A stretch of 6,144 nt of DNA from DATJUF01 sp035524095 (lineage in GTDB: Bacteria; Desulfobacterota; Binatia; Binatales; Binataceae). A program made the position numbers and the translations under genes. The stretch spans positions 1-6,144 of the forward strand of contig DATKPK010000061.1 of the NCBI GenBank assembly GCA_035524095.1. Direction: 5' to 3'. Below, in pieces: positions 1-6,144 of this stretch. Below the pieces are notes generated by a model. It saw only the letters and a list, made by a program, of their open reading frames with translations, searched no databases and was not told the origin of the DNA. The stretch's first letter is position 1. The number at the start of each line of letters is the position of its first letter.

Positions 1-1907
1 CCACGCGCATAGTTGAACGGCACGAAAATCGGCACGAACCCGAATTGGCCTTCATCAATCAGATCCTGAGAGAGACGAAAGTAACCCCTCTCCGTCACGG
101 TCAAATGCCGCCCGAAGTGGTGCAGCACACCCGCGTCCCAATAATAGTCCTTTTCAGGATACGACTGCGTTCCACCCGGGGAAATTGCCGCCGTGGTGTT
201 TTTGTAAAGCTCGGCGCTTTGCGGCGAGCCCGTTAAAAAATCCGGCGTCTGAAAATAACGCGCAAACCCCGCATGAAATGCTGTATCCCGGTTTAGTTGA
301 TAGAGCAGGTTGATGCGCGGGCTTAACATATTGTTGTCGATGATCCCCGTCACCCCGTCCTCACGCAGACCTGAAGTCAGCGTCAGTTGCTCGTTTATTT
401 GCCAGATGTCTTGAAGATACACGCCATAAAGGATGTTTATGTTGTTCAGGTTGTTGATGATGCTTACAGGAACATTTGTCGTCGGCACTCCGGTCACTGG
501 GTCGGTCGGAAACGCCTGGGTTGTGTCGTCCTGCTGAACGCCGTAGTAGCCAAGATAAAAGCCGGTTCCGATGTTGTGCGAGCCGAAGTTCTGCGTGTCG
601 AACACGCGCGAGATATCGGTCTGAAGCGTATTATCGAGTTCGCTCCGGAAGGAATTCGAGGCGACGCCTTGATAAACCAAATCCCCGAATGGATCCGGAA
701 GGAACCACAGTGTGGTGTACGCGCCGGTATAAGCCACCTGATAGTTGATCTGGGGCCCGACGATACCGCTCAGTGCGAGAATTCCGAAAAAGTAGTCCTG
801 GTCGAGGCTCTCATTGACGGCGGTTGAAGGGTAGTTGATAGGGGCACACACTTGGGGAAATGGACAACCGCTTATCCCTTTGAGGTTGTAGAGTGGCGGA
901 AGGTCCGGAGTGTTGGGGATCTCGCTGTTGTTGACTGAAATCCCAGTGACCAGGCTCAACTTGTTGAGCGGATTGAGCTCCCAGGTGAAGTAGCCGAAAC
1001 CCTGACCCTGGTTGGTGATATTGTGATATGGAGTCGGTCCGGGTGTCGCCGAGCTGAAAGCAAGATTGCTGTGAAGAAACGTTCCGGTGAAGTAGCCGCT
1101 GAATGGTCCATCGCAAGCGCCATATTCGAAGCTTGGCTGCAGAGTCTCCCGCTGGCCGCCATAGAATCCCACATTCCCGCCGGGATTCGAGCAGCCGTCC
1201 TTGGTCACTAGGTCGAGCACCCCGGCGTCACGGTAGCCATAGGTGACCGGCAGGATCCCGTCTAGCAAGCTAACATTCCTGACAAAGAAACTGTTGAAGA
1301 TCTGGCCAAAACCGGTGAAGCTGTCCATCGGCATCATGACGCCGTTGACGCGCCACTGCAGGTCCTCGTGCTCGCCGTCAACATGAACCTGTGATTGGTC
1401 GTCCTGGACGACTCCAGGCATCTGCAATAGCACCTGGTTTATCGGGGTGTTCTGGCCTTGGGGCAAAGCAGTGATCTCGTGCTGATTCAGCGAATACATG
1501 TTGGTGCCGGTTTGCGTGACGCCATTAGGCTGCTGGTTGATTCTGGTCGTCGCGACTGTGAGACTCAGCGCAGTTTCCGACGCAAGGGCAATATCGACAC
1601 TAGCACCCTCTACTGGCGTTACTGCCGCGATCGTAACGGCGGTCCTGAAACCATTTTTGTTCGCCACTACCGCATAAGTACCGGCCGGCACATTGCGGAA
1701 CCGAAAGGCACCGTCACGACCACTCTGCCTGCGCGCCAGAATATGGCCATCTTCAGTCTGCAAAACCAGGAGAACACCGGCTACCGGCCGCCCGAGCGTG
1801 TCTCTTACAGTCCCTGCTACAGTTCCCGCACTCGCTGCGCGAGCGATCGGATTGAACAGGCAAGCCAGCGCAATGGCTGCGATGGCCGCCAATATGAGCT
1901 TCCTCAT
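1..1907 (-). CDS. TonB-dependent outer-membrane receptor with carboxypeptidase-regulatory-like N-terminal domain (3' end beyond the window)
   Basis: Reading the minus strand from the ATG at 1907 gives 635 codons without a stop to the left edge, so the C-terminus is missing. Seen: a Sec signal peptide (MRKLILAAIAAIALACLF..., probable cleavage after ARA, residue 24). Next comes a domain at about residues 28-110 with GTVAGTVRDTLGRPVAGV and DGAFRFRNVPAGTYAV, typical of the CarboxypepD_reg-like beta-sandwich. A plug domain follows at about residues 137-238 (LLQMPGVVQDD, WRVNGVMMPMDSFTGFGQ, YGYRDAGVLDLVTKDG). The rest alternates aromatic strands and Asn/Gly/Pro loops as in a 22-strand barrel, and the last visible part, DEGQFGFVPIFVPFNYARG, is a late-barrel motif of this group. 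Known of the family: energised by TonB-ExbB-ExbD, it imports a siderophore, metal, cobalamin or glycan across the outer membrane. The substrate cannot be read here. The small His/Cys protein upstream hints at a metal (inference). Cys pairs 239/265 and 348/354 could form loop disulfides. The receptor assignment is secure; the ligand is not. Confidence 0.93.
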   Translation of the reverse strand, partial: MRKLILAAIAAIALACLFNPIARAASAGTVAGTVRDTLGRPVAGVLLVLQTEDGHILARRQSGRDGAFRFRNVPAGTYAVVANKNGFRTAVTIAAVTPVEGASVDIALASETALSLTVATTRINQQPNGVTQTGTNMYSLNQHEITALPQGQNTPINQVLLQMPGVVQDDQSQVHVDGEHEDLQWRVNGVMMPMDSFTGFGQIFNSFFVRNVSLLDGILPVTYGYRDAGVLDLVTKDGCSNPGGNVGFYGGQRETLQPSFEYGACDGPFSGYFTGTFLHSNLAFSSATPGPTPYHNITNQGQGFGYFTWELNPLNKLSLVTGISVNNSEIPNTPDLPPLYNLKGISGCPFPQVCAPINYPSTAVNESLDQDYFFGILALSGIVGPQINYQVAYTGAYTTLWFLPDPFGDLVYQGVASNSFRSELDNTLQTDISRVFDTQNFGSHNIGTGFYLGYYGVQQDDTTQAFPTDPVTGVPTTNVPVSIINNLNNINILYGVYLQDIWQINEQLTLTSGLREDGVTGIIDNNMLSPRINLLYQLNRDTAFHAGFARYFQTPDFLTGSPQSAELYKNTTAAISPGGTQSYPEKDYYWDAGVLHHFGRHLTVTERGYFRLSQDLIDEGQFGFVPIFVPFNYAR

Positions 1908-2023
1908 GTGATACTCCGCCGTACAAGCTTCGCCTCCCCGCATGCCATGCGGCACGCGACCGGCCACGGGCGACGCCGTGCGCCGGGGCAGTCAACCAGC
2001 CTTGGATATAAAAGGGGGAGCTT
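1908..2023 (-). other. GC-rich, hairpin-containing leader between the small gene and the receptor
   Basis: This 116-nt gap separates the stop of the small exported protein from the receptor start. It holds a perfect 6-bp stem with a 3-nt loop (CCGCAT-gcc-ATGCGG, 1938-1952). A second possible GC-rich pairing is GCACG at 1952-1956 with CGTGC at 1977-1981. There is no T-run after either, so these are not classical intrinsic terminators. An A/T-rich patch at 2007-2013 (TTTTATA on the minus strand) could be part of a weak second promoter, but no paired -35 is convincing. The two genes are more likely cotranscribed. Confidence 0.35.
1914..1917 (-). promoter_or_regulatory. Ribosome-binding site of the TonB-dependent receptor
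   Basis: On the minus strand GGAG lies 6 nt before the ATG at 1907 (GGCGGAGTATCACATG). This good Shine-Dalgarno, followed immediately by a textbook signal peptide, fixes the start of the receptor. Confidence 0.7.
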
Positions 2024-2320
2024 TTACTGCAGAGATGGCGGCCCGCGTGAAAATACCAGCGCTATCGCGAGTGCGTGGAGCCGAGCGATTGCCTGCGGCG
2101 TCAGACGCGACACTGCCAGTACTGGTCTGCCAATGTCCGGTGGCGCAGCAGCTTGCGCCGGCGCGTGGAAATGGAACAAGCACAGCGAACACAACGCGTC
2201 GCTGCCCTGAACCGCATGCGTGAAATTGTCGCGGAAGTCTTTCTGATGATAATGGGCGGTGCTGAACGATTGCGCAGCCAGCAACAGCAGCGCCAGCGTC
2301 ACGATGACGCTTCGTCGCAT
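2024..2320 (-). CDS. Small exported His/Cys protein, DUF2946-like
   Basis: A 98-residue protein when started at MRRSVIVTLALLLLAAQSFS, ending in TAA at 2024-2026. Seen: a basic then hydrophobic N-terminus (signal peptide or membrane anchor, residues 1-22), then HYHQ (23-26), then the cluster C44-x2-C47-x2-H50-x-H52-AP. A second hydrophobic stretch (about 78-90) ends in SRGPP near the C-terminus. This layout (one hydrophobic N-terminus, CxLC followed by His and AP, and a terminal R-A/G-PP) matches my recollection of DUF2946, a family of small proteins often near TonB-dependent or copper-related genes; no search was possible. It lies 116 nt upstream of the receptor on the same strand, suggesting an operon. 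Inference: a periplasm-facing metal-binding accessory to the receptor. The start is uncertain: in-frame ATGs at 2353 and 2359 would add 11 or 13 residues, and none has a good Shine-Dalgarno. I chose the ATG that begins at the signal peptide. Confidence 0.62.
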   Translation of the reverse strand: MRRSVIVTLALLLLAAQSFSTAHYHQKDFRDNFTHAVQGSDALCSLCLFHFHAPAQAAAPPDIGRPVLAVSRLTPQAIARLHALAIALVFSRGPPSLQ

Positions 2321-2517
2321 CAGGCTGAGATTGTGCTCGCTCCGCTCAGACATTGGCATGTGAAGGCTATCCCACGCGGCTTGCAAAAGGAAGTTGCCCC
2401 ATCAGCCGCTTTCCTGACCGCTTTGGTTGCTTGGCCTCGTTGGGTAATGAACTATTAATTTGCACTCGGGCTTTGGCTCGTGAATTTACAACCCTCGCCC
2501 GTGCGGAGAGCAAACTT
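2321..2517. promoter_or_regulatory. Divergent intergenic region between the receptor operon and the phosphorylase
   Basis: These 197 bp should carry the promoters for both directions. Its most A/T-rich part is about 2441-2465. On the plus strand a weak sigma70-like pair can be proposed: TTGGCC at 2431-2436 and TATTAA at 2453-2458, spaced 16 bp, each matching 4 of 6 consensus bases. That would start transcription around 2465, some 50 nt before the phosphorylase ATG. No convincing pair was found for the minus strand, and there is no clear operator palindrome. Confidence 0.3.
2505..2510 (+). promoter_or_regulatory. Ribosome-binding site that decides the phosphorylase start
   Basis: GGAGAG ends 7 nt before the ATG at 2518. 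No comparable site precedes the in-frame ATG at 2353, which would add 55 residues unlike any phosphorylase and overlap the small gene on the other strand. The 2518 start is therefore preferred. Confidence 0.8.
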
Positions 2518-4950
2518 ATGCCCCCTTCGGCTAGCGACGTCTCCGTCGCTGAAATCAAGCGTCGTATCCTGGACAGCCTGGAACTGGGACTTGCCCGCCG
2601 CCCTCAATACGCCAATCGACATGAATGGTATGCGGCAGTGGCGCTCGCCGTGCGCGGCTTATTGGTCGCCCATTGGTACAGCACCGACATACGCAACGCT
2701 AATAATCAGCGAGTCGCCGCTTATCTCTCGGCCGAGTTCCTGCTCGGACCTCATCTACACAACAACCTCATCGGCCTCGGAATCTATCCGCAGGTCGAGG
2801 CCGCAGTTGAGGAACTGGGCCAGAACCTCCGCGATCTGATTTGGGAAGAGCAAGAGCCAGGTCTCGGCAACGGCGGGCTCGGACGTCTCGCCGCATGCTA
2901 CATGGACTCGACCGCGACCCTGCAGATGCCGGTTATCGGCTATGGCATCCGTTACGAGTTCGGCATCTTCCGGCAAGAAATTCTCAACGGATGGCAGGTG
3001 GAAATCGCCGACGAATGGCTCCGTAACGGTAATCCATGGGAAATCGCGCGCCCGCAGAATTTTCACTACGTCTCCTTCGGTGGTCGAGTCGAAACAGTCA
3101 CCGATTCATCGGGTGAGAGCCGTCAAAAATGGATTCCCGAGCGCATGATCAAGGGGGTCGCCTACGACACGCCGATTCTTGGCTATCGCGTCTCATGGGT
3201 TAACCTGCTCCGTTTATGGAAAGCCGAGGCCCACGAATCTTTCGACTTTCAGGCCTTCAACAAAGGCGACTTTTACGGCGCGGTCGAGGACAAGGTTCAG
3301 TCGGAAAATGTCACCAAAGTCCTTTACCCGAATGACGAGCAGGTCAGCGGCAAGGTTCTTCGTCTCGAACAGCAATATTTCTTCGCTTCATGCTCGCTTC
3401 AGGACATGCTCCGGCTCCATCGCCTGCGCCGCCGGCCGGTAACCGAGTTCCATCAGTATTGGACAGTTCAACTCAACGACACTCACCCGTCTATTGCGAT
3501 ACCGGAATTGATGCGGCTGCTGATGGACGAGCACGAACTCGGATGGGAGGAAGCATGGGAAATCACTCGTCATTCCTTCGCGTACACTAATCACACACTG
3601 CTGCCCGAGGCGCTCGAGAAATGGCCGCTGGGCCTTTTCGGTAAATTGTTGCCGCGCCATCTCCAGATTATTTACGAAATCAACGCCCGTTTTCTCAACC
3701 ACATCAGCGAGCGCTTCCCTAACGATCCCGGACGCATCGCGCGCGTCTCGATTATCGACGAATCGGGCGAACGCTACGTCCGGATGGCGCACTTGGCCAC
3801 GATTGCCAGCCGCAAGATCAATGGTGTCGCCGAGCTGCATTCGGAATTGCTCAAGCGCGAAGTGATGCATGACTTTGCCGAGATCTATCCCGACAAATTC
3901 ACCAACATCACCAACGGCGTTACACCTCGCCGATGGCTCGCGGTTGCTAATCCGTCGCTCACCGAACTCATCACTAGCAAGATCGGCCATACGTGGCTCT
4001 CTAACCTCGAGACCGAATTGCGCGAATTTGAAAAATTCGCCGATGATGAGGAAGTCCGTGAGGCCGTCCGGCTGATCAAATTCTCGAACAAACGGGAATT
4101 AGCTAAGATTACTCAGCAGCGCACCGGCCTCAGACTAGAGCCGTCATCGATGTTCGACGTGCAGTCCAAGCGCATCCACGAGTACAAGCGCCAGCACCTC
4201 AACGTCCTGCACATCATCACGCTTTACCATCGGCTCAAGCGTAATCCCTCGATGAACCTGCCTCATCGTACTTTCATCTTTGGCGGCAAGGCGGCCCCCG
4301 GCTACGCGATGGCCAAGTTGATCATCAAACTCATCAACTCGGTGGCCGAGACGATCGACAATGACAAGCAGGTGAATCAGAGACTCAAGGTCGCGTTTAT
4401 TCCCGACTTTAACGTCAAGAACGGCCAGCATATCTATCCCGCCGCTGACCTGTCCGAACAGATTTCAACCGCAGGCAAAGAGGCGTCCGGCACCGGCAAC
4501 ATGAAGTTTGCGATGAACGGCGCTTTGACTATCGGCACCCTTGACGGGGCCAATATCGAAATTCGCAGCCAGGTCGGCGCCGAGAATTTCTTCCTCTTCG
4601 GACTCAGTGCGAAGGAAGTCTCGACACTTCAAGCGGCAAGCTACCGTCCGCGCGATTACTACGAGAAGAACGAGGAATTACGCGAGGCGCTCGATTCTTT
4701 GTTGGCAGGTGTCTTCTCCAACGGTGATCGAGAGATCTTTCGTCCCCTGGTCGAGTCGCTTTTGGAACGCGATCCCTTCCTGGTGTTGGCTGACTACCAA
4801 TCCTATATCGATTGCCAAAGTCGCGCGGCCGAAGCTTATCGCGACGAACGGAAATGGACTGAGATGTCGATTCTGAACATCGCGCGCATGGGTAATTTCT
4901 CATCCGACCGTGCCATCCGCGAGTACGACCAAAAGATCTGGCGCACCTAA
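2518..4950 (+). CDS. glgP: Glycogen/alpha-glucan phosphorylase (GT35 family)
   Basis: Releases glucose-1-phosphate from the non-reducing ends of alpha-1,4-glucans using phosphate and pyridoxal phosphate; cytoplasmic, glycogen or maltodextrin breakdown. The 810-residue product is close to the usual 800-840 and appears full length. Seen: EIKRRILDSLELGL near residue 12, where family homology begins; the GLGNGGLGRLA loop from residue 115; QLNDTHP at 318-324, with H323 at the place of rabbit H341; YTNHTLLPEALEKWP, with H359 at the place of rabbit H377; SKRIHEYKRQ with K551, R552 and K557 corresponding to K568, R569 and K574 of the rabbit phosphate site; and the PLP signature EASGTGNMKFAMN at 655-667 with the Schiff-base lysine K663. 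The short N-terminus lacks the phosphoserine tail of animal phosphorylases, as expected in bacteria, so control is probably at expression level. It is alone here: no glgA, glgB, glgC or malQ is in view. Glycogen versus maltodextrin preference cannot be told from sequence. Confidence 0.97.
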   Translation: MPPSASDVSVAEIKRRILDSLELGLARRPQYANRHEWYAAVALAVRGLLVAHWYSTDIRNANNQRVAAYLSAEFLLGPHLHNNLIGLGIYPQVEAAVEELGQNLRDLIWEEQEPGLGNGGLGRLAACYMDSTATLQMPVIGYGIRYEFGIFRQEILNGWQVEIADEWLRNGNPWEIARPQNFHYVSFGGRVETVTDSSGESRQKWIPERMIKGVAYDTPILGYRVSWVNLLRLWKAEAHESFDFQAFNKGDFYGAVEDKVQSENVTKVLYPNDEQVSGKVLRLEQQYFFASCSLQDMLRLHRLRRRPVTEFHQYWTVQLNDTHPSIAIPELMRLLMDEHELGWEEAWEITRHSFAYTNHTLLPEALEKWPLGLFGKLLPRHLQIIYEINARFLNHISERFPNDPGRIARVSIIDESGERYVRMAHLATIASRKINGVAELHSELLKREVMHDFAEIYPDKFTNITNGVTPRRWLAVANPSLTELITSKIGHTWLSNLETELREFEKFADDEEVREAVRLIKFSNKRELAKITQQRTGLRLEPSSMFDVQSKRIHEYKRQHLNVLHIITLYHRLKRNPSMNLPHRTFIFGGKAAPGYAMAKLIIKLINSVAETIDNDKQVNQRLKVAFIPDFNVKNGQHIYPAADLSEQISTAGKEASGTGNMKFAMNGALTIGTLDGANIEIRSQVGAENFFLFGLSAKEVSTLQAASYRPRDYYEKNEELREALDSLLAGVFSNGDREIFRPLVESLLERDPFLVLADYQSYIDCQSRAAEAYRDERKWTEMSILNIARMGNFSSDRAIREYDQKIWRT

Positions 4951-5023
4951 CCAAACTTCTGAATTAGAAATCGGGTTATCTGGATCACAGCTCGGTGGAA
5001 CTTCGACTTGGTCGACGACTCCC
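4951..5023. other. Short gap between convergent genes, no clear terminator
   Basis: This 73-bp stretch lies between the stop of the phosphorylase and the stop of the convergent membrane-protein remnant. The only symmetry noticed is the A/T-rich imperfect palindrome TTCTGAATTAGAA at 4957-4969. It has no G/C-rich stem followed by a T-run, so I do not call an intrinsic terminator. Confidence 0.5.
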
Positions 5024-6004
5024 TTAATTCTCTTGTCCTTGCGGAACTCCCTGCTTAGAACGCCAGTAGCGCAACGCCAGAATCAAGTACCATCCGAACA
5101 TGGCCAAACACATGAATTGACTCGATAGCGTCATCCACTCCAGTGGCGACATTCTGGCAATTCCTGCGGGCGACAATTCGTATCGTGTCGCCAAATCCCA
5201 GCGACTGATTCTAAGAAAACATAAACGGCGAGCATGACCATGAACCAACAACGCGCCCCCACGGGCACGTCGCGAATGAAGTCACTGACCCATCGGTTAC
5301 TGAGCGGTCGTTTCTGTTTGAGACCGCTTTTGACCATGCCTTGCATAGCCGCTCTCCGCCAGAGCCCGGCAAAAATACCGCCCATCACCATGCTACCCAT
5401 CGTCCAGCCATAAATCAGAGGCAGCCAACCTGATGACGCACCCCACTTTTGCGAGAGCGAAAGGTGCGGGATTACGAGGAGAGCAAGCCCAACTGGGGCG
5501 GCCAGCAGCGCCACGGGAAGAGCCAGCCCGACGGCCATCCAATGCCGGGCGAAGACTCTCAATGCGTGCTCCTTGTCAGCATCCGGCACGACATATCCTG
5601 GCCCCCGCGGCGGAGGATGAAAGATTAACTTACCATCCGCAGCCCGTACAAACCGACGATCGATGCTGTGACTGAACGCCGTGGGCGAGCGATAGGCGCG
5701 AAACGCCGCGTACAACATCGCCAGCATTCCGATGCCAAACAAGCCCATGACAATCTGACCCTGCAGAATGTCACGTTTATGTTGCTCCGCCCGCTCTATT
5801 AGGATACTCATCCCTGGATAATCAGGATCGACCTTGAACGCCTGCTGATAATCCGCGAGGGCTGCATCGTAGTCCAACAGCGCGGCTGCCGCATCACCTC
5901 GCGTTGCGTATGCATAAGCGCTATTCGGGTCGAGCTCAATCGCTCTATTATAGTCGTCCCAAGCACTCTGATATTTAGCTTTCGCAAACCACGCATTCCC
6001 TAGC
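5024..6004 (-). pseudogene. TPR plus multi-spanning membrane protein, frameshifted and 5'-truncated
   Basis: Read on the minus strand from 6003, one frame gives LGNAWFAKAKYQSAWDDYNR, AIELDPNSAYAYATRGDAAA and DYDAALADYQQAFKVDPDYP, which is about two tetratricopeptide repeats. Four hydrophobic segments follow: IVMGLFGIGMLAMLYAAF, WMAVGLALPVALLAAPVGLA, IYGWTMGSMVMGGIFAGLW and WFMVMLAVYVFL. That frame then runs into a polar tail and stops at 5131. The -1 frame continues the membrane protein: RISRWDLATRYELSP, then SPLEWMTLSSQFMCLAMFGW and YLILALRYWRS, ending in TAA at 5024. One missing base near the T4 run at 5216-5219 would join them (about 263 plus 63 residues). The upstream end is also broken: the TPR reading hits TGA at 6007-6009 just where IS-like sequence begins. 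Function unknown; TPR-plus-membrane proteins often scaffold envelope complexes. It converges on the phosphorylase. If the frameshift is a sequencing error, the 5' truncation still stands. Confidence 0.75.
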
Positions 6005-6010
6005 TGTCAG

Positions 6011-6082
6011 TGCCAGAGCTAGATGTCGGTAGAGTGCCGAGGCGAAAAGTCAGTTGATTGCCGAGACGAGATGTCCCTCTTA
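6011..6082 (+). repeat. Three direct repeats at exact 24-bp spacing in the putative IS end
   Basis: Copies start at 6011 (TGCCAGAGCTAGATGTC), 6035 (TGCCGAGGCGAAAAGTC) and 6059 (TGCCGAGACGAGATGTC). All begin TGCC and have GTC at positions 15-17. The second and third agree at 13 of the first 16 bases; the first and third at 11 of 16. The remaining 7 bases of each unit are not conserved, as expected of protein-binding sites on one DNA face rather than a simple duplication. They are likely transposase-binding sites. Confidence 0.6.
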
Positions 6083-6134
6083 ACCGGCACGAGCTAGGTT
6101 CCAAGCAGACCATCACGAAAGCTTGGAGGTAGCG

Positions 6135-6144
6135 GTGCTGCGGC
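6135..6144 (+). CDS. istA: Possible first codons of the IS21 transposase IstA (partial)
   Basis: Only GTG CTG CGG C is in the window, preceded 4 nt upstream by GGAGGT (6125-6130). The implied start Met-Leu-Arg agrees with the usual opening of one IS21 IstA subgroup, and the position, just inside the terminal repeats, is right. Three codons cannot prove identity; the call depends on the IS assignment and on sequence beyond the edge. Confidence 0.35.

Larger units (their letters stand above)
6005..6144 (+). mobile_element. Probable end of an IS21-family insertion sequence (runs off the right edge)
   Basis: The coding logic of the TPR gene stops abruptly at about 6004. The following DNA starts TGTCAGTGCC and contains three copies of a 24-bp-spaced repeat (first 6011, second 6035, third 6059). 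At 6125-6130 a strong Shine-Dalgarno, GGAGGT, precedes GTG CTG CGG at 6135. Known of IS21: ends begin with TG and carry multiple internal repeats bound by the transposase, and the element encodes istA and istB reading inward. An IstA opening with Met-Leu-Arg matches many relatives as I recall them. Only one end is visible, so neither inverted repeat nor target duplication can be checked. Another repeat-ended element is the main alternative. Confidence 0.55.

Noticed and set aside
1859..1907. Lipoprotein signal in the receptor (ALAC before C16).
   Set aside because: The -3 position is Ala rather than Leu/Val/Ile, and a good signal peptidase I site (ARA at 22-24) follows; receptors of this class are not lipoproteins.
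2007..2013. TATAAAA resembling a eukaryotic TATA box.
   Set aside because: The context is bacterial; it lies at the end of a minus-strand gene and is only a chance A/T patch or a weak -10.
45..2223. Open frames on the plus strand across the receptor region, for example 387-827 and 1458-2210.
   Set aside because: Their translations are low-complexity Arg/Ser-rich text without domains, opposite a continuous minus-strand frame with signal peptide, plug and barrel.
2353..2517. Longer phosphorylase start at the ATG at 2353, adding 55 residues.
   Set aside because: The extension has no phosphorylase-like sequence and no RBS, and it overlaps the start region of the minus-strand small gene. The ATG at 2518 has GGAGAG at 7 nt.
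3388..3990. A 200-codon open frame antisense to the phosphorylase.
   Set aside because: It is a shadow of a strongly coding frame; its start and product show no RBS, domain or hydrophobic pattern of their own.
4957..4969. TTCTGAATTAGAA as a terminator after the phosphorylase.
   Set aside because: The stem is short and A/T-rich, and there is no following T-run.
5211..5220. Programmed -1 ribosomal frameshift in the membrane protein (GTTTTCTTAG).
   Set aside because: It does not fit the X-XXY-YYZ slippery pattern, no stimulatory stem was seen, and the gene is already truncated; mutation or sequencing error is simpler.
1..6144. CRISPR array, tRNA or rRNA genes, defence island or toxin-antitoxin pair.
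   Set aside because: No regularly spaced long repeats, no RNA-gene signatures and no recognisable defence or toxin domains were seen; the 24-bp repeats at the right edge are too degenerate and too close for CRISPR.

Overview
The window looks like chromosomal DNA of a moderately GC-rich Gram-negative (diderm) bacterium. The clearest pointer is an outer-membrane TonB-dependent receptor with a carboxypeptidase-regulatory-like N-terminal domain, a type common in Acidobacteria and also found in several proteobacterial and other soil lineages. I cannot fix the phylum from sequence alone; Acidobacteria or a soil proteobacterium-like lineage is an inference.

Layout, left to right. (1) Positions 1-1907, minus strand: most of a TonB-dependent receptor, with start, signal peptide, plug and first part of the barrel present and the C-terminus beyond the left edge. 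(2) Positions 2024-2320, minus strand: a small exported protein with a CxxC-x2-HxH cluster and a C-terminal RGPP, resembling the DUF2946 family. It lies directly upstream of the receptor and probably shares its transcript. (3) Positions 2321-2517: a compact divergent intergenic region. (4) Positions 2518-4950, plus strand: a complete glycogen/alpha-glucan phosphorylase with its active-site and PLP residues intact. (5) Positions 5024-6004, minus strand and convergent with the phosphorylase: the remains of a TPR-plus-multispanning membrane protein. It is broken twice, by a one-base frameshift near 5216 and by loss of its 5' part at about 6004. (6) Positions 6005-6144: unrelated sequence with three copies of a 24-bp-spaced repeat, then a strong ribosome-binding site and a GTG start at the very edge. 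This reads as the end of an IS21-family insertion sequence inserted into the TPR gene.

Functionally, the receptor and small protein form a plausible uptake pair, perhaps for a metal or metal chelate. The phosphorylase is a stand-alone carbon-storage enzyme with no other glycogen genes in view. The TPR/membrane gene appears to be a decaying locus hit by a mobile element. I found no convincing new multi-gene defence or signalling system. The most useful second looks are the IS-interrupted and frameshifted gene, the repeat architecture of the IS end, and the small His/Cys protein paired with the receptor.
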